Assembly (NCBI RefSeq): GCF_018390515.1
Contig: NZ_JAHBBK010000003.1
Location: forward strand, 866,522-930,521
Direction of reading: 5' to 3'
DNA from: Mucilaginibacter sp. Bleaf8
Lineage (GTDB): Bacteria; Bacteroidota; Bacteroidia; Sphingobacteriales; Sphingobacteriaceae
DNA: 64,000 nt
The notes beneath the pieces were generated by a model. The model had not been told where the DNA came from, did not search any database, and saw only the letters and a program-made list of their open reading frames with translations. A program made the position numbers and the translations under genes. This document shows, in pieces, positions 8,738 through 18,210 of the stretch (its first letter is position 1; each line of letters opens with the position of its first letter).

Positions 8738-9667
8738 ATGATTCATAATATACGAGTTGAAGGTGTTGTTGTGCTGTACAATCCCGAACTGTCAGCTATT
8801 GACAATATCAAATCTTATATCAATCAATTAGATACCCTTTATATAATTGATAACTCTGAGCACCCTGATGAGGTGTTTTTACAACAACTTCGAGAGACCG
8901 GTAAGTACATTTATATAAGAAACATTAAAAACCCAGGTGTAGCATGGGCACTAAACCATGCTGCTGCATTGGCCATTGGGAATGGTGCCCACTGGTTACT
9001 TACCATGGACCAAGACAGTAAGTTTATGCCTGAAGCTGCGTTTAAGCTAATTGATTTTGCTGTGTTACAGGATAGCAGCCAGGTAGGATTAGTGTCTCCT
9101 TTTCATGAAACCGCTATTTCGGTGCGTCCGCAAACGCAGATAGATGAGGTGCTGACCACTATGACATCAGGTAACTTAGTCAGTTTAGCGGCATATAAAC
9201 TGATCGGTGGGTTTGATGAGGATTACTTTATAGATGCTCTTGACTGGGATTATTGTTTACGGCTAAACTTGCATAAATTAAAAGTTTTGCGGCTCAATAG
9301 CGTTTCGTTGGGGCATCATCTGGGAAATCCGTCCTACCATAGGTCACCCTCGGGCAAGACTGTAGTAACGTTAAATTATAATAAATTAAGGCGTTTTTAT
9401 ATCACCCGCAATAAGCTTATCATTCTTGCCAAATACCGGAGTGTTTATCCTGATTTTTGCAGACAAGTTATCAAAAGTCTGAAGATGGATTTAAAGTATG
9501 TTGTTTTGTATGAGAAACAAAAAGCAGTGAAACTGCAATATATGTTAAAAGGAGCTATTTGTTATTATTTGGGCCATAGAGGTAAACTTGGATATACACC
9601 CAAACTGGTGCAGGATTTGGTTGTAACTCATAACGCCCCGGTACTTTTAACTGATGCTGCTATTTAA
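8738..9667 (+). CDS. family 2 glycosyltransferase (rhamnosyltransferase-like)
   Basis: A 309-residue cytoplasmic GT-A fold glycosyltransferase. The N-terminus IRVEGVVVLYNPE followed by YIIDNSEHP and the metal-binding MDQDSKF motif (DxD) match the RfbF/WbbL-like rhamnosyltransferase branch of GT2, and GGFDEDYFIDALDWDYCLRL is the usual acceptor-side motif. The ATG at 8738 is preferred; an in-frame TTG at 8702 would add 12 residues that read as a hydrophobic artefact. It opens the 8.7-16.6 kb glycan region. The donor sugar is not certain. Confidence 0.85.
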   Translation: MIHNIRVEGVVVLYNPELSAIDNIKSYINQLDTLYIIDNSEHPDEVFLQQLRETGKYIYIRNIKNPGVAWALNHAAALAIGNGAHWLLTMDQDSKFMPEAAFKLIDFAVLQDSSQVGLVSPFHETAISVRPQTQIDEVLTTMTSGNLVSLAAYKLIGGFDEDYFIDALDWDYCLRLNLHKLKVLRLNSVSLGHHLGNPSYHRSPSGKTVVTLNYNKLRRFYITRNKLIILAKYRSVYPDFCRQVIKSLKMDLKYVVLYEKQKAVKLQYMLKGAICYYLGHRGKLGYTPKLVQDLVVTHNAPVLLTDAAI

Positions 9668-10012
9668 CGTAGCCTATAACTACAGTTTTAGCGCTAACAG
9701 ATATATGGAAAGTTTGTGTACCTAAGCTAAAGTGCTCGATTTTAAATTAATAGCTTAGCTAAGGTGAATATAATACTAAACTTTGAAACGGATTAAAATA
9801 AAGTAAAAGCCTTGTCATGCGAGGCTTTTACTTTACCTTAGCAGCGCTTTAAGCCAACCTATACAATATAAGCATATAAAATGCCTGAACTTATTACATG
9901 TATTCTAAAGTTATCATCATAACATACCTTAGCCGCGTTAACAAAGTAGGCAAAGTGAAACCTCACATTACAGCTTTATAAGCTGTTCTTTTCTTTTCAT
10001 AATCTAAACTCA
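9668..10012. other. intergenic with one hairpin, no gene seen
   Basis: AT-rich gap of 345 bases between the glycosyltransferase and the LamG lipoprotein. Apart from the hairpin at 9800-9834 I see no ORF or RNA gene. Confidence 0.5.
9800..9834 (+). terminator. perfect 13-bp hairpin
   Basis: Arms 9800-9812 and 9822-9834 pair perfectly around a 9-base loop. The arms end in AAAG/CTTT, so it could work on both strands. It lies 133 bases after the glycosyltransferase stop. Confidence 0.7.
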
Positions 10013-11032
10013 ATGATAAAATCAATTTCAAAAGCAAAGCTTATTCAGGCTATTGGTGTGGCCTTGTTATTCACCTTAGGATTCAGTTCATGCCAAAAAG
10101 ATGGCACCCTGCCCGAAGATATCAGCAAGATTGTTTTAGGTAAAGATACTTTAACTATGTATGCTGGTGATGTAGTAGATATAGATTACAAGATCACGCC
10201 ATCTAACTATGATACAACTCTACTTGTCTGGTCGGTGTCTGACACCTCTGTAGTATCTATCAATAAAGGTAAAGCAACTGCAAAAAAAGAGGGCTTAACT
10301 ACTGTGACTGTGAAAAATACGGCTAATACAGTATCAGTTAGTTGTGTAGTGAAAGTAATAGACGCCTTGGATAAAGGTTTGATTGCCTACTGGAAATTTA
10401 ACGGTAATAACCGCGATGCATCCGGGAATAAAAATAAAGTGACTCTTTATAACATAAGCACAGTTGCCGACCGTTTTGGTAAGGCCAATCATGCTTTTTC
10501 TTTTAATGGATATAACAGCTACCTTTCGGTTGCTGATAACCAGGCGCTACGCTTAAACAATACCAACTTTACGCTGAATGCCTGGATTAAGATGGATACT
10601 CACAACAATTCTTATGGTTCCATGATTCTGAATAAACACCTTACCGGTGTTGATAACGGCTGGACCTGGAGTATAACAGGTTATGCGTCAAATCCATTTG
10701 CTGTAGGCTTTTTTGGTCCTGGTGGCGGTAGTAATAATGCATATGGCTCTAAAGAGATTACTCTTAACGGTTGGCATATGGTTACAGCAGTTTACAATGT
10801 AAGTACACAAAGGTTAAGCATGTACGTTGACGGTGTTTTGGATAACGTAACTAATAATGTTTTATCGCCTAATGCGGCTATTACCACCGGACTCTATATC
10901 GGGCGTGATAATCCAAGCGTTAATACCAATGGCTATTTCTATAAAGGTATTATGGATGATATTCGCATATATAACCGGGCTTGTAACCCAACTGAAATTC
11001 AGCGGTTATTTCAAGCTGTAGAAAAACAGTAA
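10013..11032 (+). CDS. lipoprotein with Ig-like (BIG2) and LamG domains
   Basis: A 339-residue surface or periplasmic lipoprotein. The lipobox LGFSSC places the lipidated Cys at 27. A bacterial Ig-like BIG2-type domain follows at about 38-112 (ISKIVLGKDTLTMYAGD, SVVSINKGKATAKKEGLTTVTVK). Then comes a LamG/concanavalin-A-like domain at about 118-335 with the start GLIAYWKFNGNNRDASGN, ending DDIRIYNRACNPTEIQRLF. Such proteins usually bind glycans or act as adhesins, and no catalytic domain is seen. It sits among glycosyltransferases and is followed by a bidirectional terminator. Confidence 0.88.
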   Translation: MIKSISKAKLIQAIGVALLFTLGFSSCQKDGTLPEDISKIVLGKDTLTMYAGDVVDIDYKITPSNYDTTLLVWSVSDTSVVSINKGKATAKKEGLTTVTVKNTANTVSVSCVVKVIDALDKGLIAYWKFNGNNRDASGNKNKVTLYNISTVADRFGKANHAFSFNGYNSYLSVADNQALRLNNTNFTLNAWIKMDTHNNSYGSMILNKHLTGVDNGWTWSITGYASNPFAVGFFGPGGGSNNAYGSKEITLNGWHMVTAVYNVSTQRLSMYVDGVLDNVTNNVLSPNAAITTGLYIGRDNPSVNTNGYFYKGIMDDIRIYNRACNPTEIQRLFQAVEKQ

Positions 11033-11054
11033 CATAAACGAATATAACATTATC

Positions 11055-11089
11055 AAAAGGGCTGCTTTATCACGTAAAGCAGCCCTTTT
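11055..11089. terminator. bidirectional terminator
   Basis: A perfect 15-bp stem (11055-11069 with 11075-11089) and 5-base loop, with A/T ends on both sides, lies between convergent genes (lipoprotein stop at 11032, flippase stop at 11091). Confidence 0.9.
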
Positions 11090-11090
11090 A

Positions 11091-12581
11091 TTAATGGTGC
11101 TTTTTGATGCCTGCTTTGTACAAATACTTGTTGATAACGTTGTTAATATCTTCCGATAGATCAAGGAAGTAAACGGCTGCACCAAATGATGCAGCTATAA
11201 AAGTGCTACGAGAGATTGCTGTCCAAAGTAAGTTGCCGTTTAATGGAAACAGCCATATACTTGCATAGTATATCAAAATTATAAAAATTAATGTTGCCGG
11301 AATTTTAAGTGTAAACGGCTGCATTTTGAATACAAACAGGATAAACATATACCGGCACAAATTAAAGATTATAATGGCGGCTGCATATGCCATTGCGGCT
11401 CCTGTAAGCCCGTAACGTGGTATGAGTAAAAGGTTGAACAGGATAGTGATGCCAATAAGAAATACGTAAAAGAACGAGTCGTATTTAAAGTACTTTGATG
11501 TACCGATAATAATGGAGTTGATGCCGGTTGCTGAATCTACTATATATCCCAGCCCGATAAAAAGGATTACATACTTACCTGAACCGTATGCAGGCGGAAG
11601 CAGGCTGAAAGCAAAATCAATATTGGCCCAGATGAGTATAAAAAGAAAGATAGAGCTGATGAGTTGGTTGATACAGCTCTTCTCATAAAGCTGTCGGATT
11701 TGCGGTAAGTCATTATTTTTCCAAGCATCGGCCACAATCGTAAAAGCAATGCCATATAGTGCCCGTGTAGGTACAGTAATGATGCTGGCAAGATTAAAGG
11801 CCAGGTTGTACACGCCGGTACTGTCTAAGCCGTATTTTTTATTAATAAAATAAGAATCCAGATTTTGTAGTATAAGTGGGGCGTAGCCGGTCAAAATAGC
11901 AAATAAGCAAATGCTAATCAGTTTACGTAACAGATCCTTGTCCAAAAACTTAAAGTCGGGCTTAAGCGGAAACTGCTTGTTGCGTATCAGGTTCTGCATC
12001 AGCATCAGAGTTGGCAAGCAATTGGCTGCCAACCATATCACCATAAAAAATTTAAAGTCAATGATCTTAAAATAGACCAGTGCCAGCGGCAAAAGGATGA
12101 GTGCGCGCTTAATGAATTCATTTAAAAAGGTGCCCGTTGTTATATTGTATAGCATGCGCGCATACAAATTGAATACATTAAAAAATAAAGTAAATACGGT
12201 AAGCGGCACCAAATACCAGTAAAAAGAGTTAAATAAATTTGATTTTTGCGATTTCTGGCTGATGATTTCGTCTTTGAAGATAAATGCTCCTGCAAGGAAC
12301 AATATTGTGCCGGCCACGGCAACCATACACGATAAAAACAGATAGCCATGGTTTTGCGACTTTTCGTCTCTGAAGTAGGGAAAGTACCGTGTGGTGCCAT
12401 TAAAACCCAGCATAGCAAACTGGGCAAACAGCAGTGCATAACTGGGTAACAGGTTAACTAAACCTACCTGCTCTGTAGTAAGCGCATGTGGTTGAATAAG
12501 ATAAATAGAAATAAAAGCTATAAAAGTACCTAAGTAAGAGTATATAGAGCTTTTAATGGTTTGCTGCTGAATAACGCCCAT
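11091..12581 (-). CDS. oligosaccharide flippase (Wzx-like)
   Basis: A 496-residue integral membrane protein with about 12-14 hydrophobic helices from residue 10 to the C-terminal region, of the MOP/polysaccharide transporter type (N-terminus IKSSIYSYLGTFIAFISIYLI; central NLDSYFINKKYG; GLTGAAMAYAAAIIIFNL near 420). These proteins flip undecaprenyl-linked glycan units across the inner membrane. It is transcribed divergently from the following glycosyltransferase (12639), so both probably serve the same surface glycan. Specificity cannot be read from sequence. Confidence 0.88.
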   Translation of the reverse strand: MGVIQQQTIKSSIYSYLGTFIAFISIYLIQPHALTTEQVGLVNLLPSYALLFAQFAMLGFNGTTRYFPYFRDEKSQNHGYLFLSCMVAVAGTILFLAGAFIFKDEIISQKSQKSNLFNSFYWYLVPLTVFTLFFNVFNLYARMLYNITTGTFLNEFIKRALILLPLALVYFKIIDFKFFMVIWLAANCLPTLMLMQNLIRNKQFPLKPDFKFLDKDLLRKLISICLFAILTGYAPLILQNLDSYFINKKYGLDSTGVYNLAFNLASIITVPTRALYGIAFTIVADAWKNNDLPQIRQLYEKSCINQLISSIFLFILIWANIDFAFSLLPPAYGSGKYVILFIGLGYIVDSATGINSIIIGTSKYFKYDSFFYVFLIGITILFNLLLIPRYGLTGAAMAYAAAIIIFNLCRYMFILFVFKMQPFTLKIPATLIFIILIYYASIWLFPLNGNLLWTAISRSTFIAASFGAAVYFLDLSEDINNVINKYLYKAGIKKHH

Positions 12582-12638
12582 TTAAAAATGTTGCTGTAAA
12601 TCGGATTATAATATAAAGTAATATTTTTGACCAAATTT

Positions 12639-13655
12639 ATGGCAAACATAAAACATAAAATCAGTGTACTCACAGTAACTTATGGTGATAGGTGGAAATT
12701 TTTACATCAGGTTATTGAACGGGTAATTGGTTTTGAGCAGGTAAGTGATGTAATTATCGTAAATAACGCATCCACCTATAGCGTAAGCGATAAAGTAAAA
12801 GCGCTGGGAGATAATCGTTTAAAGGTACTTGATTTTGAAGATAATTTAGGTTCGGCCGGCGGTTACAAGGCGGCACTGGCTTACGCTCATCAGCACACGG
12901 ATGCCGATTTTTATTTTTGGCTGGATGATGATAACGTTCCTGATGAGAATAGCTTACCGGTATTGTTGAATGCATTTGCCGAGCTGGAGGGCTTAAATGA
13001 ACTGACAGCCCTGTATTGCCTCCGTACCGACCGAAAAGCCCATATCAAAGTAGCTCAGGGTGAAAACCCGGACCGTTATTATCTGGTTCCGGATAATTTT
13101 TTGGGATTCAATTTATTTCGGATTCCTTATAACCAGCTGCAAAAATGGCGTGATAAGCGCGTTGCCGCAAGCCGGCCTCACCAAAAGTACGCTCAATTGC
13201 CGTATGTGCCTTATGGTGGTTTGCTTCTACCTAAAACCGTAGTAGATAAAATAGGTTATCCCGATGAACGGTTTTATTTGTATGTGGACGATTCTGAATA
13301 CTCTTACCGTGTTACGGCAGCGGGGGGCAAAATTTGGCTAGTGCCTGCGTGTGAGGTAGCAGATGTAGATAAATCACAGGGTGTAGGGTACAAGCCCAAA
13401 GGTTTATTTGCTTCTGTACTGCTCGATCAGTGGTCGTTCCGTACTTATTATCATGTGCGCAACCGTATTTACTTTTATAATAAAGTAGCCACTAAAAATA
13501 GGCTGGTTTTTTACTTAAATAAGTTTCTTTTAATGAATTGGCTCAAATTAATTAGTATCATTAACGCGCAGCAAAAGGAATACAAAAAGTTGGCCGTAGC
13601 CGTATATGATGGGTTACACGGAAACTTAGGTAAAGCCGATGCGCAAAAGTTTTAG
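12639..13655 (+). CDS. family 2 glycosyltransferase
   Basis: A 338-residue GT-A glycosyltransferase. It begins KISVLTVTYGDRWKFL, has VIIVNNAS and the metal motif WLDDDNVP, and the acceptor-side region YPDERFYLYVDDSEYSYRV, like GlfT/galactofuranosyl and rhamnosyl transferases. The ATG at 12639 is chosen over the in-frame TTG at 12627, which lies in the short divergent promoter. It probably forms a unit with the following methyltransferase (56-base gap) and glycosyltransferase (14-base gap). Confidence 0.85.
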   Translation: MANIKHKISVLTVTYGDRWKFLHQVIERVIGFEQVSDVIIVNNASTYSVSDKVKALGDNRLKVLDFEDNLGSAGGYKAALAYAHQHTDADFYFWLDDDNVPDENSLPVLLNAFAELEGLNELTALYCLRTDRKAHIKVAQGENPDRYYLVPDNFLGFNLFRIPYNQLQKWRDKRVAASRPHQKYAQLPYVPYGGLLLPKTVVDKIGYPDERFYLYVDDSEYSYRVTAAGGKIWLVPACEVADVDKSQGVGYKPKGLFASVLLDQWSFRTYYHVRNRIYFYNKVATKNRLVFYLNKFLLMNWLKLISIINAQQKEYKKLAVAVYDGLHGNLGKADAQKF

Positions 13656-13711
13656 CTGGATATCTTATTAGCATTTACTGAGTAAAATCAAACCATTAGC
13701 ACTGTAAGGGT

Positions 13712-14491
13712 ATGCCTGAAAATAACAATATCATCAGTAAAGAATTAAAAAGCGCTTACGACAGCTTTTACAAAGAGCATGACGAAGCCTGGCGTATGTT
13801 AGGTGCCAAGTACAAAGCAGAACATATTATTGCTGTGTGTAAAGGCCATAGCTTTAACAAGGTGCTTGAGGTTGGTGCAGGTGATGGCAGTATATTAAAA
13901 CTGCTGTCCGAACAGAACTTTGCGCCGGAATATCATGCAGTCGAGATTTCGGAAAGCGGTGTGCAGTATATCCAATCGCGCAACATTGCCAATCTGAAAT
14001 CGGTACAGGTGTTTGATGGTTACCATTTGCCTTTTGCAGATGACAGCGTAGATTTAATCATCCTGTCGCACGTGCTGGAACACGTGGAGCATGAGCGCCT
14101 TTTGCTGCGTGAGCTAAAACGGGTTGCCAAAATGTATGTTATTGAGGTGCCGCGCGATTATAAGCCCGAGGTGGATAAGCGAATCAGCCATTTTTTAGCG
14201 TATGGGCATATCAATGTTTATACACCAACTTCGCTGCGATATTTACTGCGTACTGAGGGTTTTGAAATTGTTAATGATCTGACTTCGATGATTGCCCCCG
14301 AGGTAACCCGGTTTAACAACTATATAAACATGAAGAAGCCTAAAAGCTTTTTCACTGACCTGAAAATAGCAGCCGAATTTTCTGTAAAGAAAAGCCTTGG
14401 CAACTGGCTGGGTAAAAAGAAGCAGGAGCAACTGGCTAATGCCTATACTGTGCTATGCAGTAAGGCGACCGAACAAACCAGGATTTTCTAA
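13712..14491 (+). CDS. class I SAM-dependent methyltransferase
   Basis: A 259-residue Rossmann-fold methyltransferase: SAM motif I VLEVGAGDGSIL at about residue 50, then LILSHVLEHVEHERLLLRELKRVA, the Methyltransf_11/23 signature. Its place between two glycosyltransferases, 14 bases upstream of the second, suggests it methylates a sugar or lipid intermediate of the surface glycan. This is context only. The C-terminal 60 residues are basic and may touch membranes or acceptor. Confidence 0.85.
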   Translation: MPENNNIISKELKSAYDSFYKEHDEAWRMLGAKYKAEHIIAVCKGHSFNKVLEVGAGDGSILKLLSEQNFAPEYHAVEISESGVQYIQSRNIANLKSVQVFDGYHLPFADDSVDLIILSHVLEHVEHERLLLRELKRVAKMYVIEVPRDYKPEVDKRISHFLAYGHINVYTPTSLRYLLRTEGFEIVNDLTSMIAPEVTRFNNYINMKKPKSFFTDLKIAAEFSVKKSLGNWLGKKKQEQLANAYTVLCSKATEQTRIF

Positions 14492-14505
14492 TACCTTTAC
14501 ACCCG

Positions 14506-15423
14506 ATGCAAAACCTGGCTCCAATAGCATTATTTGTTTACAATCGTCCCGATCATACCCGGCGTACGCTTAGTTATCTTCAAAAAAATATATTAGCCGA
14601 AGAGTCGCGCCTTTACATCTTTTCGGATGGTGCCAAAACAGAATCCGATAAGGCCAAAGTGGAAGAAGTGCGCCAGCTTGCTCAGGAAGTAACCGGTTTC
14701 AAATCTGTAAAACTCATTAACCGGGAACAAAACGTTGGCCTGGCAAATTCCATTATCAACGGTGTTACCCAGTTGGTAAATGAGTATGGTAAGATAATCG
14801 TTTTTGAAGATGATTTGCTGGCCTCACCTTATACGTTGGAGTATTTTAACGAGGCTTTGGCGCGTTATGCTAATGAGGACAAAGTGATGCACATTGGTGC
14901 CTACATGTACAACCTGAAAACACCGGGTTTGCCGCATACGTTTTTTTACCGGGCGGCCACCAGCTGGGGTTGGGCTACCTGGGGGCGCGCATGGCAATAC
15001 TTTGAGCCTGATGTAGATAAGCTGATGCAGCAGTTTGATACCAGTAGGATCCACCAGTTTTCAATTGAGGGCACCATGAACTTTTGGAAGCAAATGCTGG
15101 AGTTTAAGGCCGGTAAAAATAACTCATGGGCAATACGCTGGTACGCATCTATCTTTTTACGCGGTGGGTTAACGCTTAATCCTTCCCAATCCTTTATTCA
15201 AAACATCGGCCATGATGGTACCGGCGTACACTCCAACAAAGAAGATATTTATACGGTGCGCCTAGCCCAGCAACCCATAAAGGAATACCCCGCATTGATT
15301 GAAGAAAACGCACCTGCTTACCAGGCTATCAGGCAGTTCTTAAAAAACCGTAAAGGTACCTTGTGGCAAAGGGGTGTTAGATTTATCGTGAAGATCAAAA
15401 CGAAGTATTGGCAGAAGGGTTAA
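14506..15423 (+). CDS. glycosyltransferase (GNT-I-like/GT2)
   Basis: A 305-residue protein beginning APIALFVYNRPDHTRRTLSYL, with the acidic metal motif VFEDDLLASPYTLEYF and the marker ATSWGWATWGRAW that typifies a sugar-transferase family found in many surface polysaccharide clusters. It is probably cytoplasmic or membrane-peripheral. It is the last gene of the plus-strand run that starts at 12639. No terminator-like hairpin is obvious after it; repeat-derived sequence follows. Confidence 0.82.
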   Translation: MQNLAPIALFVYNRPDHTRRTLSYLQKNILAEESRLYIFSDGAKTESDKAKVEEVRQLAQEVTGFKSVKLINREQNVGLANSIINGVTQLVNEYGKIIVFEDDLLASPYTLEYFNEALARYANEDKVMHIGAYMYNLKTPGLPHTFFYRAATSWGWATWGRAWQYFEPDVDKLMQQFDTSRIHQFSIEGTMNFWKQMLEFKAGKNNSWAIRWYASIFLRGGLTLNPSQSFIQNIGHDGTGVHSNKEDIYTVRLAQQPIKEYPALIEENAPAYQAIRQFLKNRKGTLWQRGVRFIVKIKTKYWQKG

Positions 15424-15872
15424 GGCTGTTAATTTACTCCTAGTCTTGTATGACGGCCTAATTTAAAACATACTGTTGTTTTTCATGAGGATAAGGTTGA
15501 GATTTGACCACAGCCTATGGATAATACTTTCCTTTTTACCGCAAAAAAGAAAGTAACCAAAGAAAAAGCTCCCGGCTAAACTTTCCTTATGTTCTGCCTC
15601 TGCGTAAGTTCAAGGCAGTAGTAACCGGAAACGTTAAATATTCTTCAATGATATAAGTTTATTGGCTTAAAAAGCGTGGGGCTACTGTTGCGCCCGGGCC
15701 AGTGTTGGCATTGCGGGCTGACAGGTGATCGCAACAGATAGGCCCTTTTGTTTCTTTTGTGGCTATGGCAAAAGAATAGCCTCCGCGGCAATGAGCGGAC
15801 AAAGTAGGTAAATAGAACTACAATAAGTTTATAGTGCAGAACGCAAATTTAACAGCATGAAGTATAAACCAA
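15424..15872. other. intergenic repeat region
   Basis: About 450 bases without a credible gene. The left part (around 15530-15590) is purine-rich (runs such as GCAAAAAAGAAAGTAACC), and the right part is a copy of a GC-rich dispersed repeat described separately at 15674-15818. Confidence 0.6.
15674..15818 (+). repeat. dispersed repeat family A, copy 1
   Basis: About 140 bases clearly related to 18478-18620. The 24-base core TAGCCTCCGCGGCAATGAGC plus GGAC is identical in both copies (here it ends at 15800). Upstream blocks align with small changes (TTGCGCCCGGGCC versus TCGCACCCGGCCGG; TTTTGTGGCTATGGCAAA versus TTTGTGGCAATGACAAA). Confidence 0.75.
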
Positions 15873-16619
15873 TTACTTCACTGCCTTTACCACAATATAA
15901 GGTGATAAAGCCTTGCTTTCAACCGGAACAACTTTAGTAGCAACCTTGCCCGATAACCATAATAGTTTCAAAAAAGCTTTGGTAACAGCGCTTTGCTGAT
16001 CACGGTTTTCGAGCCAGATAGAGAAATGACCATAATAATACGCTTCAACATCTTTTAAGCCCAACTCGCGGCAATATTGCGCCAGCAGGGTAGGGTTCAT
16101 GCTGTTGATATTGTGCTTATTATAATTATCCATATCGTAACTGCGCTGCACCCAGCCGTTAACGCCGGTAAAATTAGGCAGGGTGATGAATAGCGTACCG
16201 CCGGGCTTTAAAAACTGCAGGTGGCGGTCAATCACATCTTTGGTATCGTTGAAATGTTCAATTAATCCGCATGAAAGTACCAGGTCATACTGCTGCTGCG
16301 GCTGGTAGTTGAACAAGTCGCCTTCAATCACCTGCACATCCTGGGTAGTAAGCGCATTAGCTGCTAATACCTCTTTTAAGATAGGCTGATGTACATAAAA
16401 GTCGAACAAGGTAGTATCCAGCCCAAAATACTTTTTCAGGAAGATGGCATAATAACCCGGAAACCCGCCCAGTTCAATAGCCGATTGTATAGGTTTGCTG
16501 CCAATCAGCTTTTTAAGCAATTGGTAAAAAGTATAATTGGCAGGTACATTGAAGGCGAGGTCTTTCTTCGATTCCCAGTAATTGGCCCAGAATTTACGGT
16601 CGGTGAGTTCGTTGCTCAT
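15873..16619 (-). CDS. class I SAM-dependent methyltransferase
   Basis: A 248-residue methyltransferase with the SAM-binding motif AIELGGFPGYYAIFLKKYFG and LVLSCGLIEHFNDTKDVIDRHLQFLKPGGTLFITLPN. The ATG at 16617-16619 is preferred; a GTG at 16649 would add 10 residues without family support. It is monocistronic between repeat-rich gaps. The substrate is unknown; closeness to the glycan genes hints at a sugar or lipid target, but it is on the opposite strand and separated from them by repeats. Confidence 0.8.
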   Translation of the reverse strand: MSNELTDRKFWANYWESKKDLAFNVPANYTFYQLLKKLIGSKPIQSAIELGGFPGYYAIFLKKYFGLDTTLFDFYVHQPILKEVLAANALTTQDVQVIEGDLFNYQPQQQYDLVLSCGLIEHFNDTKDVIDRHLQFLKPGGTLFITLPNFTGVNGWVQRSYDMDNYNKHNINSMNPTLLAQYCRELGLKDVEAYYYGHFSIWLENRDQQSAVTKAFLKLLWLSGKVATKVVPVESKALSPYIVVKAVK

Positions 16620-16683
16620 TTCAATTGCAAAGAAAAGACTTTTACCCACAAGTAAGTGAAAAATATGCAGGCTTACTGCTGCT

Positions 16684-16772
16684 CTGTCATTGCGAGCGAT
16701 AGCGAAGCAACCCCGTTACATGATAAGCTAATAAATGTGATTGCTTCGTCGTTAACACTCCTTAGATGACAG
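16684..16772. repeat. palindromic dispersed repeat family B, full copy
   Basis: An imperfect inverted repeat: the left half CTGTCATTGCGAGCGATAGC then GAAGCAA, the right half TTGCTTCGTCGTT with ATGACAG at the end. A half copy is at 18413-18442 and a related hairpin at 62539-62615. It resembles REP-like palindromes and should fold as a long hairpin in RNA from either strand. Confidence 0.7.
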
Positions 16773-16789
16773 TTTGCGGTAAATAAAAA

Positions 16790-16812
16790 AAGCCATGTAA
16801 AATACATGGCTT
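16790..16812 (-). terminator. hflX terminator
   Basis: A 9-bp stem (AAGCCATGT at 16790-16798 with ACATGGCTT at 16804-16812); on the minus strand it is followed by a T-run (A residues at 16784-16790). It lies 21 bases after the hflX stop. Confidence 0.85.
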
Positions 16813-16833
16813 GAAGTAATTCTATTAAAGTTA

Positions 16834-18018
16834 TCAGTACAGTAACTGATCGTACGGATAACGCTCAGTATGTATGGCAATAATTTTGTCATACAACAGT
16901 TTCCTGAACTCATCTACATTCTCTTTTTTTAGGGCCGAAATAAAGATCGCCGGACTATTGTTTGAGGCCATCCAACTGCGTTCAAACTCCTCGATGGTCA
17001 GCGGTGTAGCCGGATCATCAGGGTGCGTTTGCACAGGTTGGTAAGCATCCACTTTGTTAAATACGGTAATCACCGGTTTATCAATAGCGCCCAGATCTTT
17101 CAGGGTTTCATTTACGGTTTTGATTTGGTCTTCAAAACTTGGGTGCGATACGTCAACCACGTGTACCAAAATGTCGGCTTCGCGAACCTCATCCAGGGTA
17201 GATTTAAAGCACTCCACCAAATGGTGAGGTAGCTTGCGGATAAAGCCTACCGTATCTGATAACAAGAACGGCAGGTTATCAATCACCACCTTGCGTACGG
17301 TGGTATCCAGCGTTGCAAACAGCTTATTCTCCGCAAATACATCCGACTTGGACAGCATGTTCAGGATGGTTGACTTACCCACGTTGGTATAACCTACCAA
17401 AGCCACACGCACCAGCTGGTGGCGGTTTTTGCGTTGTGTTTCATTCTGGCGGTCAATATCCTTCAGCTTGTCTTTCAACAACGATATCTTGTTCAAAATC
17501 AAACGGCGGTCAGTCTCAATCTGCGACTCACCCGGACCGCGCATACCAATACCACCTTTTTGTCGCTCCAAGTGAGTCCACAAGCGGGTAAGGCGGGGTA
17601 GCAGGTACTGTAGCTGGGCCAGCTCAACCTGGGTTTTTGCCTGTGCGGTTTGTGCACGGTTGGCAAAAATATCCAGTATCAGGTTACTGCGGTCCAGTAT
17701 CTTTACCTGTAGTTCGTTCTCAATGTTACGCAGTTGCGAAGGCGATAGTTCATCATCGAACACCACCATATCTATTTCTTCAGCCTTTACATAAGCCTGT
17801 ATTTCTTCCAGTTTACCAGAACCCACAAAAGTAGCCCGGTCTGGTCGCTGCATCTTTTGGGTAAAGGTCTTTACCGTTTTACCACCTGCAGTGTCCACCA
17901 GAAACTCCAGCTCTTCTAAATATTCTCTCTCCTGTTCTTCGGTTTCATTAGGTGTAATGATACCTACCAAAACAGCGGTTTCCTGCTTTATTGCAGTATC
18001 ATAAAATTTTTGTCTCAT
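16834..18018 (-). CDS. hflX: ribosome-associated GTPase HflX
   Basis: A 394-residue GTPase that splits or rescues stalled ribosomes. The N-terminal HflX domain carries ATFVGSGKLEEIQAYV and MVVFDDELSPSQLRNIE, and the linker has GGIGMRGPGESQIETDRR. The G domain has VALVGYTNVGKSTILN (G1), DTVGFIRKLP (G3) and NKVD (G4). Length and motif order are normal. The gene stands alone between repeat-bearing gaps and ends at a clear terminator. Confidence 0.97.
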   Translation of the reverse strand: MRQKFYDTAIKQETAVLVGIITPNETEEQEREYLEELEFLVDTAGGKTVKTFTQKMQRPDRATFVGSGKLEEIQAYVKAEEIDMVVFDDELSPSQLRNIENELQVKILDRSNLILDIFANRAQTAQAKTQVELAQLQYLLPRLTRLWTHLERQKGGIGMRGPGESQIETDRRLILNKISLLKDKLKDIDRQNETQRKNRHQLVRVALVGYTNVGKSTILNMLSKSDVFAENKLFATLDTTVRKVVIDNLPFLLSDTVGFIRKLPHHLVECFKSTLDEVREADILVHVVDVSHPSFEDQIKTVNETLKDLGAIDKPVITVFNKVDAYQPVQTHPDDPATPLTIEEFERSWMASNNSPAIFISALKKENVDEFRKLLYDKIIAIHTERYPYDQLLY

Positions 18019-18210
18019 TAACAGTAATATAACAATGTAAGTGCCAATTTACTAAATCCCGCTGAAATGTCGGGTATAGCCAATGGTTGTGCCAATATAG
18101 CAGTGGGGCGTTATCGGATTTTAAATGGATGAGGCAATTAAGTTAAAGGTTGTTAGTAAGTGCTTATTTGATACCTCCTTTTTGACTCTTAATTCTATCT
18201 TGCTTCTATC

